Below the pieces are notes generated by a model. The model worked only from the letters and a program-made list of their open reading frames with translations. It searched no databases and was not told the origin of the DNA. From assembly GCA_049302575.1 (NCBI GenBank), contig JBAQMG010000093.1, positions 1 to 61,432 on the forward strand: a stretch of 61,432 nt of DNA, written 5' to 3'. The translations under genes and the position numbers were made by a program. Positions within the stretch are counted from its first letter, which is position 1; the number at the start of each line of letters is the position of its first letter. Of the stretch, positions 24,078-31,383 are shown in pieces. This DNA is from JBAQMG01 sp049302575 (GTDB taxonomy: Bacteria; Bacillota; Desulfitobacteriia; Desulfitobacteriales; Desulfitobacteriaceae).

Positions 24078-24917
24078 ATGAAAAATAAAAAATGGTCTTT
24101 ATTAGCCTTAATCTTTGGCGTGTTCGGTGTTGTTCTCCTTGGGTCTTTTTGGTTTATGTCGCCAAACGTTACTCAGGCTGCCTGTGGTGCATCAACCTCC
24201 TCCTGTAAAACCTGTCATGAGGTTAAGGGTGAAGATCCTGTGTCCAAAAAGGGTGATTGGCATACACAGCACGCCTTCGGAGATTTTTGTCAAGCCTGTC
24301 ATTTAGGAGTAGCAACAGAAACGGATAAAACAAAAGCACATGTTGGGTTAGTCAAGCCCTTAGCCCAACCTGATCAATCTTGTGCATCTTGTCATCCATC
24401 TGATAGTGCTGCTCGGGCCGTCAAGTATGGCGGAACAACGAGTGCAAATCCCACTGGCACACCAGCAACACCTAGTGTGCCGGCGAATGGAGCTGCAGTT
24501 GAGGAAACTGGATCAGCTACCTCATTAGCAGCAACCCAAATTCCGCCCAATACGAATTCAAACTTTGATCTAATTGACTTTAATGTCAACGATATGATTC
24601 CTTGGTTAGCGTGGGTTATTGGCATAATCAATGCTTTTGTTCTAATGGTTTTAGGAGTTATGCTTTGGAAATGGAAAAAAGGGTTATGGCCTTGGTCCTT
24701 CTTGAAAGGAAGGCATAAAAATGTTCCTTTTAATACTCTCCCCCCGGAAGTTCAGGAAGTGTTTACACAGCTACTAAAAGGGGATATGGAAACAATTATA
24801 TCCCTACAAGAAATCCTTAAACGGAAACAAGGTAATCAATTATTACAGGCAGTGTCTCACTTGCCGGAAAATGTTATTACACAGCTCGTAAAGGAGGGAG
24901 AGCACCTTGGCCTTTAA
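24078..24917 (+). CDS. membrane-anchored three-haem cytochrome c
   Basis: A 279-aa protein. It has an N-terminal signal or anchor helix, then an external domain with three CxxCH haem sites (CKTCH, CQACH, CASCH) within residues 40-115, a Thr/Pro/Ala-rich linker, a second helix (WLAWVIGIINAFVLMVLGVM) at about 177-197, and a cytoplasmic tail rich in charged residues. It opens the operon behind GGTGAGGAG and overlaps the transporter gene by 11 bp. It probably carries electrons between the quinone-linked complex and an external partner. The exact family is not recognised. Confidence 0.8.
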   Translation: MKNKKWSLLALIFGVFGVVLLGSFWFMSPNVTQAACGASTSSCKTCHEVKGEDPVSKKGDWHTQHAFGDFCQACHLGVATETDKTKAHVGLVKPLAQPDQSCASCHPSDSAARAVKYGGTTSANPTGTPATPSVPANGAAVEETGSATSLAATQIPPNTNSNFDLIDFNVNDMIPWLAWVIGIINAFVLMVLGVMLWKWKKGLWPWSFLKGRHKNVPFNTLPPEVQEVFTQLLKGDMETIISLQEILKRKQGNQLLQAVSHLPENVITQLVKEGEHLGL

Positions 24918-25437
24918 TGAAAAAATGAAGATGAAAATTTGGTCACCATGGTCAACGGGAGTTCTTTTGGGGTTGACGGCCATCGCTTCCTATGTTCTAG
25001 TGGATAAAACTATTGGCTCATCGGGTGGGATAGAAAACATTGACAGTATACTCTTGAAACTATTTCATTCAAGCTTGGCTAATTCGATGTACTTTAAATT
25101 TCAGATGCCGCCAGTTTTGAGTTTCCAAATTATGTTATTTGCTGGAATGATCCTAGGTGCTTTTACGTCTAGTATGTGGTCAAAAGATTTCAAGTTCAGA
25201 ATGATGCCAGATCAGCAATGGACACAGATATTTGGACAAAGTAAGCTCAAACGCTGGAGCTTGATTTTTATTGGTGGGATCATAATTGAGTATGCCGCTG
25301 GTATTGCTGGCGGGTGTACAAGTGGCTTAGCTATTTCAGGAACGATGCAACTATCTCCTGCGGGGCTAATCTTCATTGTCGGATTGTTCGTGTCTGGAAT
25401 TATTACGACCAAGATATTGTATGGGAGGAAGTATTAA
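24907..25437 (+). CDS. YeeE/YedE-family sulfur transporter, first half
   Basis: A 176-aa membrane protein (Sulf_transp/DUF395 family) with about four helices and the conserved loop AGGCTSGLAISG (around residues 136-147), whose Cys is one of the pathway cysteines in thiosulfate importers of this family (TsuA/YeeE). In many bacteria the transporter is split into two half-size subunits, and the second half follows two bases downstream. TTG 24907 is the start, behind AAGGAGGGAG. A role in importing thiosulfate, another sulfane-sulfur or a selenium species is inferred. Confidence 0.85.
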   Translation: MAFNEKMKMKIWSPWSTGVLLGLTAIASYVLVDKTIGSSGGIENIDSILLKLFHSSLANSMYFKFQMPPVLSFQIMLFAGMILGAFTSSMWSKDFKFRMMPDQQWTQIFGQSKLKRWSLIFIGGIIIEYAAGIAGGCTSGLAISGTMQLSPAGLIFIVGLFVSGIITTKILYGRKY

Positions 25438-25438
25438 A

Positions 25439-25999
25439 ATGATGACTTACGTTGTCCCCATAGTGATTGGTTTCTTCTTCGCCTTTGCCCTCCAAAAGAC
25501 TGGTCTTGGACACTATCATAAAATCGTCAATCAATTCCGCTTTAAAGATAACACGGTTATGAAGTTTATGATGACGGGAATTTCAGTGGGATTAGTTGGT
25601 CTCTATACTCTGAAAGACCTTGGCTTTATCCAGTTGGATCAAGTTTCGTCCACTTATATTTTAGGTAATATATTAGGCGGACTCTTGTATGGAGTGGGTA
25701 TGGCTCTGGCCGGAACGTGACCGGGTACGTTGATCACAGGTTGTGGTCAGGGAAATTTAGACTACTTGATTCCTGGACTCTTGGGTTTTCTGACTGGTGG
25801 AATTCTATTCGGGGCCACCTATCAATCCGTATTTCTGAAAATCTCGACAATTGGTGATTATGGACAAAAAACCCTTGCAGAGCTTTTCCATGTCAACCAT
25901 TGGTTATTCATCGGACTATTTGTCTTGTGTACAGCAGTTTTCTACGTGGGTTCAAAAATTGCAGAGAGTTCAAAGGAAGCGGAAAACAATGTTCTATAG
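25439..25999 (+). CDS. YeeE/YedE-family transporter, second half; probable selenoprotein (Sec94)
   Basis: An in-frame UGA (25718-25720, codon 94) divides this gene, but both sides belong to one family. The sequence reads GMALAGT-UGA-PGTLITGCGQG, where relatives have a conserved Cys in the loop G-x-CPGT. The frame stays open to 25999, giving 186 aa and about four helices. A stem-loop follows 9 nt after UGA with a GGU loop 18 nt away, as in E. coli fdhF. Insertion of selenocysteine is therefore the best reading. The residue would line the substrate path. The start is ATG 25439 behind GGAGG. Without readthrough only a truncated protein would form. Confidence 0.85.
25730..25750 (+). promoter_or_regulatory. 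bacterial SECIS element
   Basis: TTGATCACA (25730-25738) pairs with TGTGGTCAG (25742-25750) through nine pairs, two of them G-U, leaving the loop GGT. Exactly 18 nt separate UGA from GGT, the spacing recalled for fdhF. A G in the first two loop positions is the main bSECIS requirement. Confidence 0.8.
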
Positions 26000-26044
26000 A
26001 ATCCTAGTTGAACAGCAAATGGCTGAGTGAAAGGAGGGAGCAAG

Positions 26045-28258
26045 GTGTCCAAAGTATATACTTGGGACCAATTGTTCAGCCGCCGTCAGTTTATCAAAGG
26101 CACAGTCGCCACGGCAGCCCTTGGAGTCGGCGCGAGCGCTGGTATAGGTCTATTGGCACCAGAATCCAGCTTGGGAACAAATAATCCTGCGCAGACATCA
26201 GATGAGGGTACAAAATATGTTACTACGATTTGTGAGCAATGTGTATGGCGGTGCGGAGTTATTGCCAAGGTTGAAAACGGCGTTATCAAGATGTTGGAAG
26301 GGAATCCGAATCATCCCAACAATTTAGGAAAACTGTGTCCGCGTGGCAATGCTGGCATTGAATCGATGTATAGCCCGGATCGAATTAAATTTCCTCTCAT
26401 CCGTGCAGGGGCGCGGGGGAGTGGCCTGTGGCGCAAAGCATCTTGGGATGAGGCTTTGACTTACACTGCCGAGCAAATGACGAAGATTAAAGAAAAATAT
26501 GGCGCTAAGGCAATGATGTTTAATTCGACGGATAACTTATCCCAGCCATTTTTCGAAATCCTCCTTAAAGCGTACGGCACCCCTAATTACGGTACTCAAC
26601 GGAGTTTATGCTTTAACTCAATGACGACAGCCTTTCTGTATACGTATGGGACTCCTCAACCAGGAACGGATTATAGTCATTGTAAGTATATGATCTTCAC
26701 AGGACGCAATTTAGCAGAGGGAATTTCCAATAATGAGACTCAGGAAATGATCGAAATGGTGGCTAAGGGTATAAAAGTCGTCGTGCTAGATCCGCGATTC
26801 AGCAAGACAGCTGCGAAAGCGACGGAATGGCTGCCGGTCCGTCCAGGCACGGATTCTGCTTTTTTCCTAGCCATGCTCCATGTTATCATAGCAGAAAAAC
26901 TGTATGATGAAGTGTTTGTCGAAAAATATACGCAAGGGTTCGACGATCTAGTCACGGAAGTGAAAGAGTATACGCCTGAATGGGCGGAGAAAAAGTGCGA
27001 GATTGCCGCGACGACGATTCAGCGAATTGCCAGGGAGTTTGCCGCCGCTGCCCCGGCAGCCATAGCGCATCCTAACTGGCGGTCGTCAAATTTCGTGAAT
27101 TCGTTCCAAACCGAACGGGCTATTGCCGTGCTGAATGCCCTGATGGGTAATTGGGCACAGCCTGGTGGGCTAATTCCTGATCAGGAAATGAGCACCGCTA
27201 AACTTGGGGTTTTGTCTCACCCACCCTTTCCTCTAGCTCAGGGGATTAGGCTAGATGGAGTGCCTTGGAAGTATCCCATGGTGCCCTTAGCCTACGGTGT
27301 TATTCAGACTATGCGGGATAATATTTTATCTGGTAAACCCTATGAGGCTAAAGGATGGCTAATTTCCAGGCAAAATCCCGTGCTCTCAATCCCGGAACGG
27401 CAAAAAACCATTAATGCATTGATGAAGTTGGATTTTGTGGCAGTAATTGATATTCAGGCTAGTGATACAGCGTATTATGCCGATGTTATCTTGCCAGAAT
27501 CCTACTATCTCGAACGCTATGATGGTTTGATTCCCATTAAAAATAAAATCTTCATTCGTCAGCCAGTGATCGAGCCTCTTTATGATACGAAAAGTAGCTT
27601 AATGATTTATAAGGAATTGGCGGACAAATTGGGTCTCGGGGAATTTCTACATTATAAGGATGAAGTGGATCTCTTGTCCCAGCAACTCAAGCCGTTTCCG
27701 GTGAGTTTAGAGGAATTAAAACATGCCGGACATTATGAAGTAAAGAACTTCACAGAAGACCATTCCAAAGATTTTGAGTTTCAAACGGGCAGTGGGAAAA
27801 TAGAGATCTCTTCTAGCATCATGGTTCAAATGAACAAGAAGGCTGTCCCAACTTGGAACGAACCACCACGACCAGCAGAAGATCATTATTATCTCTTAAC
27901 GGGTAAAACGGCGCAGCACACACAAATGTTCACTCAGAACAATCGTTGGCTTTTAGAAGTTTTTCCAGTCAATCGTGCTTGGTTGCATACATCTGTTGCT
28001 AAGAAGATTGGGGTCAAGACGGATGATGACGTTGTTTTGGAGAGCGAAGTTGGGAAAGTTACTATTAAGGCCTATGTAACAGAGGGTATACGACCGGATT
28101 GCATCTTTATGGTCGGTGGATTTGGGCATGTGAGTAAAGGACTTAAAGCGGCCTATGGTCGTGGAGCCTGTGATTCGGCTTTGCACAAGACAGTAACCGA
28201 TCCGATTTCAGGAGGCTCGGCCTTAAGTGAGACATTTGTAACAGTAAGTAAGGCGTAG
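26045..28258 (+). CDS. molybdopterin oxidoreductase, PsrA/PhsA-like catalytic subunit
   Basis: A 737-aa Mo/W-bisPGD enzyme exported by the Tat system (SRRQFIKG at 12-19). It binds a 4Fe-4S cluster through C63-x2-C66-x3-C70-x27-C98. The likely metal ligand is Cys189 in QRSLCFNS. The arrangement with an FeS protein and NrfD anchor matches polysulfide, thiosulfate and tetrathionate reductases. The substrate is not certain from sequence, but neighbouring sulfur transport genes favour a sulfur oxyanion or polysulfide. GTG 26045 is preferred over 26027 because AAGGAGGG lies six bases before it. Confidence 0.85.
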   Translation: MSKVYTWDQLFSRRQFIKGTVATAALGVGASAGIGLLAPESSLGTNNPAQTSDEGTKYVTTICEQCVWRCGVIAKVENGVIKMLEGNPNHPNNLGKLCPRGNAGIESMYSPDRIKFPLIRAGARGSGLWRKASWDEALTYTAEQMTKIKEKYGAKAMMFNSTDNLSQPFFEILLKAYGTPNYGTQRSLCFNSMTTAFLYTYGTPQPGTDYSHCKYMIFTGRNLAEGISNNETQEMIEMVAKGIKVVVLDPRFSKTAAKATEWLPVRPGTDSAFFLAMLHVIIAEKLYDEVFVEKYTQGFDDLVTEVKEYTPEWAEKKCEIAATTIQRIAREFAAAAPAAIAHPNWRSSNFVNSFQTERAIAVLNALMGNWAQPGGLIPDQEMSTAKLGVLSHPPFPLAQGIRLDGVPWKYPMVPLAYGVIQTMRDNILSGKPYEAKGWLISRQNPVLSIPERQKTINALMKLDFVAVIDIQASDTAYYADVILPESYYLERYDGLIPIKNKIFIRQPVIEPLYDTKSSLMIYKELADKLGLGEFLHYKDEVDLLSQQLKPFPVSLEELKHAGHYEVKNFTEDHSKDFEFQTGSGKIEISSSIMVQMNKKAVPTWNEPPRPAEDHYYLLTGKTAQHTQMFTQNNRWLLEVFPVNRAWLHTSVAKKIGVKTDDDVVLESEVGKVTIKAYVTEGIRPDCIFMVGGFGHVSKGLKAAYGRGACDSALHKTVTDPISGGSALSETFVTVSKA

Positions 28259-28269
28259 GAGGGGAAAAT

Positions 28270-28845
28270 ATGGCTGTTCGCATGGGATTTGTCATTATTA
28301 CTTCACGCTGCATCGATTGCGATGCCTGTATGGTGGCTTGTCGGGCAGAAAATGACGTGCCACTCAGGCATACCCGTAATTGGGTAAAGAGCAGTGGAGT
28401 TTTGGGACAGTTCCCTAAGGTTAGGGAAGTATTTCAACCTGGAAATTGTATGCATTGTGATCACCCACCCTGTGTATCTGCTTGTCCTACGGGGGCTTCG
28501 CAAAAACGTGCAGATGGTATTGTAATAATAGAAAATAGCAAATGCATTGGGTGTAAATATTGCATTGTCGCTTGCCCTTATGACGCCCGCTTTGCTAATC
28601 CTGAAACTGGAAAGGCAGATAAGTGTACGTTATGCTTACATCGTCTTGAGAGAGGACTAGAACCAGCATGTGTTCATACTTGCTTAGGAAAGTCACGTCA
28701 AGCAGGAAACCTCAACGATCCGGACAGCATAGTCTCAAAATTGATCGCCAAGTATCCGACTCGAACATTGCTAAAACAAGTGGGTACTGGCCCGAACATT
28801 TATTATATTGATGAAGCCGTTCCAGAAATACCCAAGGGTAAGTAA
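28270..28845 (+). CDS. 4Fe-4S electron-transfer subunit, PsrB/NrfC-like
   Basis: A 191-aa ferredoxin-like protein with four cysteine groups: CIDCDACMVAC, CMHCDHPPCVSACP, CIGCKYCIVACP and CTLC...CVHTC. This is the pattern of the four-cluster subunit that links a molybdopterin catalytic subunit to an NrfD/PsrC membrane anchor. It has no own signal and is likely carried through Tat with the catalytic subunit. It starts 11 bp after that gene, behind GGAGGGG. Confidence 0.9.
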   Translation: MAVRMGFVIITSRCIDCDACMVACRAENDVPLRHTRNWVKSSGVLGQFPKVREVFQPGNCMHCDHPPCVSACPTGASQKRADGIVIIENSKCIGCKYCIVACPYDARFANPETGKADKCTLCLHRLERGLEPACVHTCLGKSRQAGNLNDPDSIVSKLIAKYPTRTLLKQVGTGPNIYYIDEAVPEIPKGK

Positions 28846-28866
28846 ACGGTTTAGGAGGTATGTTAC

Positions 28867-29766
28867 GTGGAATTAACGTGGGCTTTAATGATAGTTATTT
28901 ACCTCTTTACTGCAGGACTAAGTGCAGGATCAATGATAACATCTAATCTCGCCTTTCTCTACGGGGGTAAAGACTTTGAGCGAGTTGGCCGCTGGGGTGC
29001 CTATATCTCGCCTTTTCCCATCTCCCTTGGGTTAGTTGTGCTTTTAGTAGATTTGGGTAGCCCTTTTAGCGCTTATCGTTTATTTCTCACCTTACAAGTA
29101 AGTTCCCCGATGTCCTATGGGAGTTGGGCAATTCTCCTTTTTACCGGTTTAAGCGTTATCTACCTCTATCTTTGGCTACCAGAAAAATATCAACTAATTG
29201 GGCACTTCCAAAGTTCGGAAACACGTAAAAAGTGGTTGGCAAGATTCATGCCCTTCTTGTCCGTGGGCGTCGCATCATATACTGGTCTTTTACTTAATGC
29301 CGCCGTTCGCCCGTTGTGGAATGCGCCTTTACTTCCTGTGCTGTTTTTAGTTTCTGCTTTATCGACTGGGGTTGCCGCCGTGATTTTGTTATCTTCTCTG
29401 AGCCCTTGGCAGCGTGCAAGGCATAAGGAATTGCACGCCTTAACTAAGGCAGATGCAGCATTGATTATTCTAGAGTGTTTGATTATAATAATAATGTTCG
29501 TTATGGGAAGACAAAGCTCTGTAAGCGAATCTATGGCCTTTGGTAGTTTGTTGTACGGACAATATGCATGGATTTTTTGGTTTTTGATTGTAGGACTTGG
29601 TTTGATTCTTCCTTTTTCGTTGGAATTGATGGAACTCAAGGATAAAATTCCTGTCAAATGGACTCTGCCTGTTACCATAAGTAGTAGTTTCCTGGTCTTA
29701 TTTGGAGGTTTTTTCGTGCGTTATATCATAACCTATGCAGGTCAGACGAGTGGCTGGTTTTATTAG
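28867..29766 (+). CDS. nrfD: NrfD/PsrC-family quinone-interacting membrane anchor
   Basis: A 299-aa protein with eight or so transmembrane helices. It is the membrane anchor exchanging electrons with menaquinone. Family traits include the N-terminal TAGLSAGSMITSNLAF, GSPFSAYRLF and SYTGLLLNAAVRPLWN. GTG 28867 follows AGGAGG. Its end overlaps the upstream-start option for the Rieske gene. With the two preceding genes it completes a three-subunit respiratory oxidoreductase. Confidence 0.88.
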   Translation: MELTWALMIVIYLFTAGLSAGSMITSNLAFLYGGKDFERVGRWGAYISPFPISLGLVVLLVDLGSPFSAYRLFLTLQVSSPMSYGSWAILLFTGLSVIYLYLWLPEKYQLIGHFQSSETRKKWLARFMPFLSVGVASYTGLLLNAAVRPLWNAPLLPVLFLVSALSTGVAAVILLSSLSPWQRARHKELHALTKADAALIILECLIIIIMFVMGRQSSVSESMAFGSLLYGQYAWIFWFLIVGLGLILPFSLELMELKDKIPVKWTLPVTISSSFLVLFGGFFVRYIITYAGQTSGWFY

Positions 29767-29782
29767 AGGGGGCGAGAGTCGA

Positions 29783-30235
29783 TTGCCTAAACAATTAGAA
29801 TGGACGAGACGTGCGGTGTTACGCTTAGCAGGGGCTGGGATTATCGCCGCTAGTTTCCTGACAATTGAGCCTCTAGTTAAGTATCTTACGAGTAAAGAGG
29901 ACAGACTAAGATCTCCCCTCGTGGTTTATAACAAACCGCTCGACAAAAACAGTGACTGGCAAAATGCAGCCAATGCCCGGGTGTGGGTAAAGCGAGATTC
30001 TTTAGGAGTAATGGCCTTGGTAGCAACCTGTACTCATCTTGGCTGCGAGGTTAATTATCATCCAGAAAAGAAAGAATGGCTTTGCCCTTGTCACGGGAGC
30101 ATTTATGATGTAGAGGGCAGGCCTATTTCAGGACCTGCCCCTAAAGCTTTGCCTAGAGTTGCTGTCGAACTCAAAGCGGATGGTTCTTTAATCATCAATA
30201 CTTCAAAACAAGTAGCACTGGATATCCGTGTATGA
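29783..30235 (+). CDS. Rieske 2Fe-2S protein
   Basis: A 150-aa protein with a Tat-like N-terminus (WTRRAVLRLAGAG), one membrane anchor, and the Rieske ligands CTHLGC and CPCHGSIYD for a high-potential 2Fe-2S cluster. Start TTG 29783 is chosen because AGAGGGGG stands 10 bases upstream. An ATG at 29735 would overlap nrfD by 32 bp without a comparable site. With the cytochrome b genes after it, this forms a bc-type menaquinol-oxidising module. Confidence 0.88.
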   Translation: MPKQLEWTRRAVLRLAGAGIIAASFLTIEPLVKYLTSKEDRLRSPLVVYNKPLDKNSDWQNAANARVWVKRDSLGVMALVATCTHLGCEVNYHPEKKEWLCPCHGSIYDVEGRPISGPAPKALPRVAVELKADGSLIINTSKQVALDIRV

Positions 30236-31002
30236 AAGACCAAGTTGCTGAACCAAAACAGGAGCTAAAACAGAAACTAAAACAGAAACTAAAACAAATA
30301 CCGGAACTAGTACCAGAACTAGTACCAGAACTAGTACCAGAACTAGTACCAGAACTAGTACCAGAGCCAATAGTTGAAAGCTATAAAAAAAATTTTGCGA
30401 ATCATCTTAGACCACGATTTGTTCCTGAAAGAGTTGTTTCAGTACTCTACACTTTCTGTCTAGGCGGGTTGTCCTTGCTAGTTTTTGTGGTGCTCGGAGT
30501 TACTGGTCTCCTTCTGATGTTTCATTATCAACCAGGAGATAGTACTGGTTTCAGTAGTATTATAACAATAACCACCGTGATTCCCTACGGCGGCGTGATT
30601 AGAAATTTGCATTATTGGGCTGGTCAGGTCATGGTTGTCACAGTTAATCTCCACATGCTACGTGTTGTTTTGACCAATTCTTACAGATCTCCCAAGCAAC
30701 TGAATTGGCTCATAGGGGTGGCACTACTAATTCTAGTTTTGGTTTTAGATTTTACTGGTTACTTGCTCATCGGATCTCAAGAAAGTGGTGCAGCAGCGAC
30801 AGTAGCCGTCAATATATTGGGATTAATTCCAGGTTTAGGGACTGGGCTAGCGCAGATTTTGTTCGGAGAACCCACTGCTTTAAGTGGAAGTACTTTAGTG
30901 ACGTATGTATGGCATTGTGTCGACCTTCCAATGGTTGCTGCGTTATTACAATTATATCATTTCTGGCGTATTCGGCGTGATGGGGGAGTACGTCCGCTCT
31001 AA
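30232..31002 (+). CDS. cytochrome b (b6-type N-terminal part) with repeat-rich tail
   Basis: A 256-aa diheme cytochrome b subunit. Residues from about 60 form four helices with the haem-ligand histidines in RNLHYWAG, VNLHMLRV, VWHCVDLP and LYHFWRIR. The N-terminal 45 residues are unusual: KQ(K/E)L repeats followed by five PELV units, encoded by 12-bp tandem repeats and probably cytoplasmic and flexible. The gene overlaps the Rieske gene by 4 bp. The C-terminal cytochrome b portion seems to be split off as the next gene, as in b6/subunit IV systems. Confidence 0.85.
   Translation: MKDQVAEPKQELKQKLKQKLKQIPELVPELVPELVPELVPELVPEPIVESYKKNFANHLRPRFVPERVVSVLYTFCLGGLSLLVFVVLGVTGLLLMFHYQPGDSTGFSSIITITTVIPYGGVIRNLHYWAGQVMVVTVNLHMLRVVLTNSYRSPKQLNWLIGVALLILVLVLDFTGYLLIGSQESGAAATVAVNILGLIPGLGTGLAQILFGEPTALSGSTLVTYVWHCVDLPMVAALLQLYHFWRIRRDGGVRPL
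30256..30360 (+). repeat. two adjoining 12-bp minisatellites inside the cytochrome b gene
   Basis: AAACAGAAACTA-type units occur three times from 30256, then CCAGAACTAGTA-type units five times at 30301-30360. Each unit keeps the frame and encodes KQKL or PELV. Copy number could vary by slippage without breaking the gene. Confidence 0.9.
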
Positions 31003-31015
31003 GGGGGAGACCATA

Positions 31016-31381
31016 ATGGCACGTTTGCCGATTAAACATCTCATTGAAAAAGAAGGAATAGCCTCGATATTTTTTTTGGTTTTTTGTACGGCTCTAGCAT
31101 TAAAGTTTCCAACAGGCGTCGGAACGAGCAATCAGGCTCCAGCTGTCTCGTATGTTGTTGCTCCGTGGATTTTTGGTCCGTTCCAAATCCTATTATTATA
31201 TCTACCACCGTGGTTAGGCGCTATTGTTTTTCCGATAATATTAATAATAGGGCTTTCAGGGTTACCTTGGTTCGTCGATTTTTGGGGCGTGAAGTTGGGT
31301 CAGAGAATTTTTATTATCTTCTTCGGCATTGTTTTAGTTCTTTTGATGTGGTTCATGGTCAAAGAATTGTGGTGGGCTTAA
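31016..31381 (+). CDS. subunit IV-like membrane protein of the cytochrome b complex
   Basis: A 121-aa hydrophobic protein with three helices and a PP-rich turn (LLLYLPPWLGAIVFP), similar in place and outline to subunit IV or the C-terminal cytochrome b part, which helps shape the quinol site. ATG 31016 follows AAGGGGGAGA. A longer frame is open to 30905 but overlaps cytochrome b in another frame and lacks a better signal. Similarity is weak, so the call rests on context. Confidence 0.7.
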   Translation: MARLPIKHLIEKEGIASIFFLVFCTALALKFPTGVGTSNQAPAVSYVVAPWIFGPFQILLLYLPPWLGAIVFPIILIIGLSGLPWFVDFWGVKLGQRIFIIFFGIVLVLLMWFMVKELWWA

Positions 31382-31383
31382 AT

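Noticed and set aside
25718..25720. UGA in the YeeE-like gene as an ordinary nonsense mutation
   Set aside because: No other lesion is present, family-like sequence continues to the normal end, the stop replaces a conserved cysteine, and a hairpin with correct spacing follows.
30301..30360. Repeat block as a CRISPR array
   Set aside because: Units are 12 bp, contiguous and coding, with no spacers or cas genes.
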